DNA from: an uncultured Eggerthella sp.
GTDB taxonomy: Bacteria; Actinomycetota; Coriobacteriia; Coriobacteriales; Eggerthellaceae
DNA: 42,616 nucleotides
NCBI GenBank assembly: GCA_902464295.1
Contig: CABQIW010000015.1
Span: 1-42,616 of the forward strand
Reading direction: 5' to 3'
Shown in pieces: positions 23,411 through 29,965 of this stretch. How positions within the stretch are numbered: position 1 is the first letter of the stretch; every line of letters begins with the position of its first letter. Position numbers and translations under genes: made by a program. The notes under the pieces are model-generated. The model was not told the DNA's origin and searched no databases. It saw only the letters and a program-made list of their open reading frames with translations.

Positions 23411-23818
23411 CTAGAAATCGATCTCTTCCCAGCATTCAAGGGAAAGCCCAGGCACACGTTTGAACTCATTCACGTTGTTGGTGACCAGAACGGCGCCGTG
23501 GGCAAGGGCTGTTGCTGCGATCAGATAGTCATTACCGCCGATGGTTTGCCCCTTGCGTTCAAGCGCTGCGCGTATTTTTGCATAATGTGCAGTGCAGGCC
23601 TCATCAAAAGGGATGATCTCGAAAGGCAAGAGCAAAGATTCCACTTTTAGGCGTTCTTCTTCAGGCTGCATGCTTTTTTCTGCACCCAGAAGTAGTTCGG
23701 CTTTGACCACGGCCGGAACTTTGAAAAGCCCTGCATCGCTATTTAGGAGCAGCTCATATGCAGCATTTAATTTGCGTCTTGATATATCGATAAGGATATT
23801 CGTATCTAGCAAATACAT
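23411..23818 (-). CDS. PIN-domain toxin, VapC type
   Basis: This 135-residue PIN-fold ribonuclease has the acidic active-site residues of VapC toxins: Asp5 (LLDTNILID), Glu41 (VVKAELLLG) and Asp97 (GGNDYLIAATAL). The fourth position falls in TNNVNEF (113-119), where Asn replaces the frequent Asp, as in many relatives. Such toxins cut tRNA or rRNA and are held inactive by the cognate antitoxin. AAGGA precedes the ATG. It follows the antitoxin gene by 8 bp, the usual order. This is a chromosomal type II toxin-antitoxin pair. Confidence 0.93.
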   Translation of the reverse strand: MYLLDTNILIDISRRKLNAAYELLLNSDAGLFKVPAVVKAELLLGAEKSMQPEEERLKVESLLLPFEIIPFDEACTAHYAKIRAALERKGQTIGGNDYLIAATALAHGAVLVTNNVNEFKRVPGLSLECWEEIDF

Positions 23819-23826
23819 AAGCGTCC

Positions 23827-24066
23827 TTAAATAGTATTGAGGGGCTCAATAGGCTCGGGTGGCAGATCAACAGGTTCCTCAAAATTTAAGGGCTTCAAAT
23901 TCTCGAAATACCCTGGAGGCCACCCATTCACCCAGCCGCGTTCGGCCTCGTGACGTTTCTCAAGAACCTCGCGGGCATAAGAGGAGATCGACTTCCCAGC
24001 CGCTTCGGCATCTGCCCGTAGCTCTTCCATTGCGATGTCATCCATATAAAGCGATAGCTGCGCCAT
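23827..24066 (-). CDS. Ribbon-helix-helix-type antitoxin, VapB-like
   Basis: This 79-residue protein begins MAQLSLYMDDIAMEELRADAEAAGKSISSYAREVLEKR (seen in pieces): a beta strand plus two helices, as in ribbon-helix-helix or CopG-like antitoxins. The C-terminal half is Pro-rich and acidic (NLKPLNFEEPVDLPPEPIEPLN), suited to wrap and inhibit the toxin. GAGGGG precedes ATG 24066. A GTG at 24075 would add three residues but is closer to that site. It is the first gene of the pair and probably represses its own promoter. Confidence 0.88.
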   Translation of the reverse strand: MAQLSLYMDDIAMEELRADAEAAGKSISSYAREVLEKRHEAERGWVNGWPPGYFENLKPLNFEEPVDLPPEPIEPLNTI

Positions 24067-24316
24067 AATGGTCACCCCTCTCGTTCGCTAAAACAAGTAT
24101 ATCACAAGTATATAATGTTTTCTTAATTTAACTGGCGTTTTGAAACGCTGGTTCTGCATTAGCCCTATAACAAAAGAAAAGCATTTCTTGATTGGGAAAG
24201 AAAGCGAGAGGAAGCAAGATGATCAAGATAGCTTTGAGGTGCGTTTGAATGGACTTTGGTCCATGAAAGAAAGCGCCGAAATGCTAGATTGGTTGTCTTG
24301 CTTCCTCGCAGCGTCA

Positions 24317-24346
24317 ACAAAAAACGCCGTTCGGAAGAACGGCGTT
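24317..24346 (-). terminator. Rho-independent terminator of tRNA-fMet
   Basis: A perfect 10-bp stem (AACGCCGTTC/GAACGGCGTT) with loop GGAA is followed leftward by TTTTTTGTTG. It lies 7 bp past the 3' end of the tRNA gene. Confidence 0.9.
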
Positions 24347-24353
24347 GAATGAA

Positions 24354-24430
24354 TGGTCGCGGGGGCTGGATTTGAACCAACGACCTCCGGGTTATGAGCC
24401 CGGCGAGCTACCAGACTGCTCCACCCCGCA
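24354..24430 (-). tRNA. tRNA-Met (initiator, CAT anticodon)
   Basis: This 77-nt gene has an encoded CCA, anticodon CAT in CTCATAA, and the anticodon-stem GGG/CCC pairs that mark initiator tRNAs. The acceptor stem is GCGGGG/CCCCGC with an unpaired or wobble first position (T1 opposite G72), also an initiator trait, although C1/A72 is more usual in bacteria. D-arm AGCAGTCTGGTAGCT and T-arm GGTTCAAATCC are normal. It has its own terminator. Confidence 0.93.
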
Positions 24431-24444
24431 CTATATATTCCGCT

Positions 24445-24480
24445 CGTTCTTAGTAAGCTATCTGGTATAGCTTATGAACG
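24445..24480. promoter_or_regulatory. Inverted repeat upstream of tRNA-fMet
   Basis: The inner arms AAGCTAT (24455-24461) and ATAGCTT (24467-24473) are perfect, and the outer CGTTC and GAACG also pair. It lies 15-50 bp before the tRNA, in the promoter region, next to AT-rich TATATA. The function is unknown. Confidence 0.4.
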
Positions 24481-24607
24481 AAAAGCGACAGTTAAATATA
24501 ATAGCCGCCACAACGCTGAAGTGCAAGAAGTACTTCGATCGCAGCCATTCGCATGCGATGAGCGGCAAAATGAGCACTTAAATGGCTCATCTACTTCTTG
24601 CTCCACT

Positions 24608-24632
24608 AAAAGCGAGCTCCGCACAAAGAGCT
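24608..24632 (-). terminator. Weak hairpin after the ABC ATPase gene
   Basis: AGCTC and GAGCT form a 5-bp stem across the stop codon, followed leftward by CGCTTTT. It is a possible terminator for the amino-acid transporter operon. Confidence 0.35.
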
Positions 24633-25386
24633 ACACTACTTCGGTGATGTGTCCCAAGAAGTCCTTCGTACGATTATGCTGCGGGTGGTCGAACACTTCT
24701 TCTGGCGTGCCTTCTTCAACGATCACGCCGCCATCCATGAAGATCACGCGATCTGCCACATCACGCGCAAAACCCATCTCGTGCGTTACCACGATCATGG
24801 TCATGCCTTCGCGTGCCAACTCTTTCATGACTGAAAGAACACCACGAACCAGCTCGGGATCGAGAGCGCTGGTCGCTTCGTCGAAGAGCATCACATGCGG
24901 ATCCATGGCAAGCGCACGCGCGATAGCTACACGCTGCTGCTGACCGCCGGAAAGTTGGCTCGGCTTGTAGTCGACGCGTTCGGCCAGTCCCACCTTCGTA
25001 AGCTCTTCGATAGCTTTCTTCTCTGCTTCTTCTTCGGAACGCTTGAGCACCTTGCGCTGTGCCAACATCACGTTCTTCTTTGCCGTGAGATGTGGGAACA
25101 GATTGAAGCTCTGAAACACCATGCCCAGCTTGGAGCGCACCTGATTGATGTCAACCTTCGGGTCGGTGATCTCGGTGTCTTCGAAGAAGATCTTGCCCGA
25201 AGTAGGAGTCTCGAGCAGATTCACGCAACGCAAAAGGGTCGATTTGCCCGAGCCGGAAGGGCCGAGGATGACCACAACTTCGCCACGATGAACATTCACG
25301 TTAACGCCGCGCAAAACTTCGAGCTCGTCAAAGCTCTTCGTGAGGTTCTCGATACGGACAACCACCTCATCGCTTACTTGATGCAT
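24631..25386 (-). CDS. Polar amino-acid ABC transporter, ATP-binding subunit
   Basis: This 251-residue ATPase is of the GlnQ/HisP type. All motifs are intact: Walker A GPSGSGKST (about 40-48), Q-loop MVFQSFNLFPH (about 88), signature LSGGQQQR (about 143), Walker B VMLFDEATSALDPE (about 163) and switch VVTHEMGFARDVADRV (about 197). It powers import of a polar amino acid by the neighbouring permease. The ATG lies 2 bp after the permease stop, with GAAGGGGG as ribosome site inside the permease end. It is the last gene of the SBP, permease, ATPase operon. Confidence 0.95.
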   Translation of the reverse strand: MHQVSDEVVVRIENLTKSFDELEVLRGVNVNVHRGEVVVILGPSGSGKSTLLRCVNLLETPTSGKIFFEDTEITDPKVDINQVRSKLGMVFQSFNLFPHLTAKKNVMLAQRKVLKRSEEEAEKKAIEELTKVGLAERVDYKPSQLSGGQQQRVAIARALAMDPHVMLFDEATSALDPELVRGVLSVMKELAREGMTMIVVTHEMGFARDVADRVIFMDGGVIVEEGTPEEVFDHPQHNRTKDFLGHITEVV

Positions 25387-25388
25387 CG

Positions 25389-26837
25389 TTAATTCCCCCT
25401 TCCGCTTTCTGTTGCAAACACAGAAGTTGAACCTACGACCTCCGGGTTATGAGTCCGGTGAGCGTTGATGTTGCTGCCAAACGCAGGTGTGCTTTCAACC
25501 GCCAAGTTGCCTTGCAGTTCAGGATCTTCTGGCAGTGGCGCTTTGTGCTTCTTGCGCTTGTTCTTCTTACCGGTGTTGCCTGCATCACGGTCGGCAAGAT
25601 GTGCTTCGAGCTTGCCCACGATCTTAGCGAGCGGCAAGGTGATCACGAGATAGAAGCAGGCCGCAACGATATAAGGCGTGATCGAACCAGTGGCTGCCAC
25701 GATCGTCTTCGCGTACATGACCACTTCCATGACACCCACGGCAGCGAGCAGCGAGGTGTCCTTGTAAAGCAGGATGAATTCGCTGGTCATAGTAGGAATC
25801 ACACGACGAACGGTTTGCGGGATGATCACGAAGAGCATCGTCTGTGCGCCATTCATGCCGAGCGAGCGCGAAGCTTCGAACTGGCCCTTAGGAATCGATT
25901 GAATGCCTGCGCGGAATATCTCGCACAAGTAAGCACTCGAGTTCATAGCCAAGACCACCACGCCAAGAGGGAAGGGAGGCACTTGGATGCCTGCAAGTGG
26001 AAGTCCGAAGAACGCGATATAGATCTGTAGGAACAGCGGCGTGCCACGAACGACGTTCACGTAGGTGGTTGCGAGACCGCGAAGAACGCGCAGCTTCGAC
26101 ATACGCATGAGCGCGAGCAATAGACCGAAAGGAATCGCGCAAGGGAACGCTACGAGCACGATCGCGAGGGCCATGAAAAATCCTTTGATAACCACCGGGA
26201 AGCTGGTTACCAGAACCGTTGGATCGAGGAAGAGGTGCAAGAACTTGTTGGAATTCCATGCTTGAACCCAGTCCTGTTCGCCTAAATAGGTGGAGAGCTC
26301 TTCGGCAGGGTCGATGCCCACGACGTTAATAGCTGGAATCTGTCCGATATCCTTGTAGTCGCCATTCGCGAGTTCATAGGTGCCCGTAAGATCCATCGCG
26401 CCACCAGAAGCGGGGAACTTCACCTCGTACACTTCAAAGCGGAAATATCCGCCAGCAGGAGCCGCTTCATCAAAGGTGGCAACGATCGAATCGCCCTGTA
26501 TTTGAAAGCTCGCTGCAATGTTAGTGCGGGTCATAAGATCAGAGCCAGAGAGCATGGTGATACGCGCATTCTTCGTCGAGAACGAAGTGCCTTCGGGCAT
26601 CGTGAGCGTGATGGCCTTCACGCTTTCATCGGCTGCTGCTTGGCCTTCCCAGGTAATGCGCGTCTCAGTGGCGCCTTTCACCTCGTTCGACCCATCAGCG
26701 TTAGGGCGTGCTGTGCATTTTGCTGTATCGAGCGCTTCAGCGCTTGCGGGTTGTGCGCAGAGACCTACGAAGAAAACCGAGCACGCCACAGCGATCGCGA
26801 CGAACACGGATATGAAAGAAAGCATGCGTTTTTGCAT
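25389..26837 (-). CDS. Amino-acid ABC transporter permease with N-terminal exported domain
   Basis: This protein has 482 residues, about twice the usual size for a GlnP-type permease. Residues 1-33 form a signal-like segment (SVFVAIAVACSVFFVGLCAQPASA). About 34-185 form a Ser/Thr/Gly-rich beta domain that should sit outside the membrane. The permease follows at about 205-430, with the EAA-loop EIFRAGIQSIPKGQFEASRSLGMNG that contacts the ATPase. A basic, low-complexity tail (KKNKRKKHK) leads to the last 30 residues, part of which is encoded by DNA resembling tRNA-Met (25423-25463). The exported domain has no family that I recognise. A terminator-like hairpin separates it from the upstream SBP gene, so it is probably made at lower level. 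Confidence 0.9.
   Translation of the reverse strand: MQKRMLSFISVFVAIAVACSVFFVGLCAQPASAEALDTAKCTARPNADGSNEVKGATETRITWEGQAAADESVKAITLTMPEGTSFSTKNARITMLSGSDLMTRTNIAASFQIQGDSIVATFDEAAPAGGYFRFEVYEVKFPASGGAMDLTGTYELANGDYKDIGQIPAINVVGIDPAEELSTYLGEQDWVQAWNSNKFLHLFLDPTVLVTSFPVVIKGFFMALAIVLVAFPCAIPFGLLLALMRMSKLRVLRGLATTYVNVVRGTPLFLQIYIAFFGLPLAGIQVPPFPLGVVVLAMNSSAYLCEIFRAGIQSIPKGQFEASRSLGMNGAQTMLFVIIPQTVRRVIPTMTSEFILLYKDTSLLAAVGVMEVVMYAKTIVAATGSITPYIVAACFYLVITLPLAKIVGKLEAHLADRDAGNTGKKNKRKKHKAPLPEDPELQGNLAVESTPAFGSNINAHRTHNPEVVGSTSVFATESGRGN
25423..25463 (-). repeat. tRNA-Met-like fragment inside the permease gene
   Basis: These 41 bp match the tRNA-fMet gene (24368-24408) at 36 of 41 positions, in the same orientation. 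They cover the end of the D arm, the whole anticodon arm with CAT, the variable loop and part of the T arm. There is no acceptor stem, so it is not a working tRNA. It is read in the permease frame as AHRTHNPEVVGSTS. Some differences (GGACTCATAACC, GTCGTAGGTTC) look more like an elongator tRNA-Met than the initiator. Confidence 0.85.
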
Positions 26838-26849
26838 GAGAAGTCCTTA

Positions 26850-26887
26850 AATAAAAAACCCTCCCCAACACGCGGCTGGGGAGGGTT
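26850..26887 (-). terminator. Terminator/attenuator between SBP and permease genes
   Basis: An 11-bp perfect stem (AACCCTCCCCA/TGGGGAGGGTT) with a 9-nt loop is followed leftward by TTTTATTT. Its position just after the substrate-binding-protein stop suggests partial termination that yields more SBP than permease. Confidence 0.9.
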
Positions 26888-26898
26888 CGTCTAAAAGA

Positions 26899-27711
26899 TT
26901 AGAGCCATTTGGCGGTGAGTTCGTCAATCGTGCCGTTCTCTTTGAGCTTTTTGAGCGCTTCGTTCAGCGCCTTGGTGAGCTCGGGATTGTCCTTGGAGAC
27001 AACGATCGCATATTCTTCGCCAGTTGCGCTGGTTGCGACAACTTCAGCATCCTGATAGGCGTCCTTGATCATCTTTTCGACAACAGCCTTGTTGGTGCAA
27101 ACCGCGTTAGCCTGGCCGGACTGCATCGCTGCAAAGCAGTCGGTGGAGTTGCCGTAGGGCTGAATGGTGGCGTTCGGATAATTCTCCTGAGCATAGGTTT
27201 CACCGGTGGTGCCAGACTGAACTGCGATGATGATACCTTCCTGGTTCAGTGCTTCTGCGGCATTCTCTTCGGTGATATCTTCATCTTTCATAACTGCAAC
27301 AGCCTGATCGTCGATGTAGAAAGCATCGGTGAAGTCGATCTGCTCTTCACGCTCAGGCGTAACGGTGAAACCGGACATGCCGATGTCAACCTGACCACCG
27401 GAAACAACCGCAGGGATGATAGCGTCGAACTGGAGGTTCTTGTTCTCATATTCGAGACCGAGCTCTTCAGCGATTGCCTTGCCCAGCTCAACCTCGAAGC
27501 CAACCACTTCGTCACCTTCGAGGTTTTCGAATGGTGGATAGTCGGGAGAAAGACCGACTACGAGTTTGCCGTCGTTGAGCAAGGTGTAGTCTGCAGATTC
27601 AGCGTTGGTGTCTTTGGATTCGTTGTTCGAAGAGCAACCGAACAAGCCAATAGACGCGACCAGGGCGAAGAGCACAGCAACTACGCCAAGTTTCTTCATT
27701 GTTGCAGTCAT
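26899..27711 (-). CDS. Amino-acid ABC transporter substrate-binding lipoprotein
   Basis: This 270-residue protein is of the SBP_bac_3 family. The N-terminus MKKLGVVAVLFALVASIGLFGCSS is a lipoprotein signal, with the lipidated Cys at residue 26. The mature part has typical features: LVVGLSPDYPPFENLEGDEVVGFEVELGKAIAEELGL in pieces near 50-85, FDAIIPAVVSGGQVDIGMSGFTVTPEREEQIDFT near 98-128, and VQSGTTGETYAQENYPNA near 165. It binds a polar amino acid outside the membrane and delivers it to the permease. AAAGGAA precedes the first ATG. It is the first gene of its operon. Confidence 0.95.
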   Translation of the reverse strand: MTATMKKLGVVAVLFALVASIGLFGCSSNNESKDTNAESADYTLLNDGKLVVGLSPDYPPFENLEGDEVVGFEVELGKAIAEELGLEYENKNLQFDAIIPAVVSGGQVDIGMSGFTVTPEREEQIDFTDAFYIDDQAVAVMKDEDITEENAAEALNQEGIIIAVQSGTTGETYAQENYPNATIQPYGNSTDCFAAMQSGQANAVCTNKAVVEKMIKDAYQDAEVVATSATGEEYAIVVSKDNPELTKALNEALKKLKENGTIDELTAKWL

Positions 27712-27736
27712 AACGTTCCTTTCGTTCTTGAGACGT

Positions 27737-27755
27737 ACTTAGTATATAGCTAAGT
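27737..27755 (-). promoter_or_regulatory. Promoter -10 within an inverted repeat upstream of the ABC operon
   Basis: The arms ACTTAG and CTAAGT (27737-27742, 27750-27755) are perfect with a 7-nt spacer. Read leftward, TATACT (27746-27741) lies inside, about 30 bp before the SBP start. No good -35 is visible. The repeat may be an operator. Confidence 0.5.
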
Positions 27756-27856
27756 TGGTCCAAAACCGCGGATACGTTGCGGTTACGGCAGGTTTTTTTA
27801 TAAGGAATGTGCGCGTGAGTGGGTTCTGACAGAAAGCTGCGAACCAGGAATGCTGA

Positions 27857-29821
27857 CTAGGAATGCTGACCCTCTTGGTAGGGGTAGGCTTCGATAAGCT
27901 CGGAGATAGTAACGAACTTATAACCCTGACTTTTCAGATAAGGCAAGGCTTCGCGAAGCGCTGCAACGGTTTGCGAGCGGTCGCCGCCGCCATCGTGCAT
28001 GAGGATGACCTCGCCAGGACCTGCGCTCTTGATGCGCGAAGCGATGGTGTCCGCACCAGGTCGACGCCAGTCTTCGGTGTCGATATTCCAACCGATCTCA
28101 CCCTGGACCATGCCCCTGAGATCATTCGCTACGCTATCGTTGAAGTTGCCACCGGGCGCGCGGAAGTAGACGCTCGCATCTTTATTCGCAGCGTTCTTGA
28201 TGGCATCCATGCCCTTTTGCACTTCTTCTTTGCGCTCCGCCGTGCTCATGAGATTGAGCGAAACACCCTTGCCCGATCCTGCTGCGTGATCCCAGGTGTG
28301 GGTCGCGATCTCGTGCCCTTCACTGGCCATGCGTGCGATCTGATCGGAGTGCGAAGAGATCTGTTCGCCGATGGTGTAGAACGTTGCTTTTGCTCCGTTC
28401 TCCTTCAGGATGTCGAGGATCTGCTCGGTCGAGCCATCCCAAGGTCCGTCGTCGAAGGTGAGCGCGATAACCTTTTCGCCGTTAGAGTTGGCGTTGTAGT
28501 ACACCAGGCGGTTATCGATCTTTTCCTTGGTGACCTGCTCGATGGTCTTGCCCGACTCAGAGCCCGTGCGAGTTACCGTTTCACCATCCTGACCGGCTAG
28601 GAAAACGTGGAGCGCGCCATACTGGCCAGCTTTTGAATAACCTGCTGGAATAACCGTTGGTGCCGAATCGGTGTAGTTTTCCATCACATCGGTGCCGTTC
28701 GAGACAACCACCTGGTCACCTTCATTGATATGCGTTTTTAAATCGCTAACGGGTTGCTCGTTGATGACGGCCGTGCAACGGGTGCCATCGCCTTCACGAA
28801 GCGTCGATTCATCGACCGCAACGAAGTTTCCTGGCGTGACCTGTACGATATTGTTGTCGAGCAGCCCTTCGATCGAGCGCTCGCTGCCTTCGAGCGTCAT
28901 CTTCTCGCCATTGACCGTAGCTGTTACGGGACCCGCAAAGGCGATTTGCTGATAACCGAAGAAGCCACCTACGCCTAGTGCGACCACGATCGCAACGGCA
29001 GCGATCGCTCGCGGCAAGGTTTTAGTGCGCTTGCGTGCATGCTTTGAGGTTGCAGTGAGTGGCTTGAAGTTCGTAGGTGAAGCGGCTTGCGTGTTGGATG
29101 CTTTGTAGCGCCCACTTGCAGCAGTGTAGTCTTGGTAGTCGTAGGGCTGTTGTGTTTCCTGCGTGTGTTCGACTGCAGCGAAGCTTGCCGAATGCCCAGC
29201 GTACGATCTTGGTTGAGCGCCGGTCGCATCGATCGCTCTCAAGCGTGCGGATTGTCCAGCTGGTGGCTCAGAATGGTCACTTAATGGTGGAACAGCGCGA
29301 AATCTTGCTGATTGGCTTGCGCGTGGGGCGGGATACTCGGAAGGAATCCCCTGAACAGCGCGGTGCGATCCAGTAAGAGAAGCGTTCGTTTGCTGGTTGT
29401 GCGCATGAGCATGCGGCAGCGAGCTATCGGTATGAGTTCCGCGCACCGGATAGGTCTCGCCTGTGTAGAGCGGGTTGTTTGCCTCATGCGTGCGAACTCT
29501 CGTGTTTTCAAAGGGTGCCTCTTCGACGCCAAAGCCAGGCACTTCATGCCTTGGTCGAGCTTGCTGTTGCATCGCTCTAGCCGCAGGAGACTTCGGATGG
29601 GGAGTGCCGACGGCGTCGATAGTAGGCAGCGATGTTTGAGAGAGATGAGGGTTGCGGTCGTGATTGAAGGACTGCGCATCTTTCACCATGCGGATGCCGT
29701 TAGTCGATGAGAGCTCATCGCTCTGAACGGTTTCGCGATTGGACGTACGACGCTGTGGCTTGCGACGGTGCGGGCGAGCGTGATCGTGTTGGTGATGCGC
29801 TGGTCGATAATCGTGAGGCAT
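27857..29821 (-). CDS. Polysaccharide (peptidoglycan) deacetylase family protein
   Basis: The protein has 654 residues. A cytoplasmic N-terminal region of about 260 residues is His/Arg/Gln/Pro-rich and low complexity. From about 150 it carries repeated SxRxRAV-like motifs (SHRAVQG, SARFRAVP, SARLRAID, SASFAAVE, SGRYKAS). One membrane segment at about 270-290 follows, then a small beta domain (TVNGEKMTLEGSERSIEGLL). The NodB domain (about 445-650) has the metal and catalytic motifs: TFDDGPW, HTWDH, RAPGG, IDTEDWRRPG and ILMHDGGG. The enzyme should remove acetyl groups from peptidoglycan or a surface polysaccharide outside the cell, which can protect against lysozyme. It stands alone with a possible terminator upstream. 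Confidence 0.92.
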   Translation of the reverse strand: MPHDYRPAHHQHDHARPHRRKPQRRTSNRETVQSDELSSTNGIRMVKDAQSFNHDRNPHLSQTSLPTIDAVGTPHPKSPAARAMQQQARPRHEVPGFGVEEAPFENTRVRTHEANNPLYTGETYPVRGTHTDSSLPHAHAHNQQTNASLTGSHRAVQGIPSEYPAPRASQSARFRAVPPLSDHSEPPAGQSARLRAIDATGAQPRSYAGHSASFAAVEHTQETQQPYDYQDYTAASGRYKASNTQAASPTNFKPLTATSKHARKRTKTLPRAIAAVAIVVALGVGGFFGYQQIAFAGPVTATVNGEKMTLEGSERSIEGLLDNNIVQVTPGNFVAVDESTLREGDGTRCTAVINEQPVSDLKTHINEGDQVVVSNGTDVMENYTDSAPTVIPAGYSKAGQYGALHVFLAGQDGETVTRTGSESGKTIEQVTKEKIDNRLVYYNANSNGEKVIALTFDDGPWDGSTEQILDILKENGAKATFYTIGEQISSHSDQIARMASEGHEIATHTWDHAAGSGKGVSLNLMSTAERKEEVQKGMDAIKNAANKDASVYFRAPGGNFNDSVANDLRGMVQGEIGWNIDTEDWRRPGADTIASRIKSAGPGEVILMHDGGGDRSQTVAALREALPYLKSQGYKFVTISELIEAYPYQEGQHS

Positions 29822-29879
29822 GGCTGGTTTCTCGTGATCCCCTCATTGCTCTTTGGGACGCTTCGTGCTTGCAAAGAAC

Positions 29880-29909
29880 AAGCGCGCCCATAAGGAAATG
29901 AACGCGCTT
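29880..29909 (-). terminator. Hairpin between htpG and the deacetylase gene
   Basis: AAGCGCG (29880-29886) pairs with CGCGCTT (29903-29909). Leftward it is followed by GTTCTTT, a weak T-rich tract. It is probably the end of the htpG transcript. Confidence 0.45.
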
Positions 29910-29965
29910 TATTCTACTCGCATTTTGTAGGGATTGTAGGGAAAACTCGCGCTTTTGTTGTGTAT

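Noticed and set aside
24140..24352. 70-codon rightward frame before the tRNA
   Set aside because: It runs through the tRNA terminator hairpin, lacks a ribosome site and shows no recognisable features.
25423..25463. Second tRNA-Met gene
   Set aside because: Only the anticodon arm and part of the D and T arms are present; no acceptor stem can form, and it lies in a reading frame.
24354..25463. Prophage or integrative element between tRNA-Met and its fragment
   Set aside because: The 1 kb between them holds only the ABC ATPase gene of the operon; there is no integrase or other phage gene.
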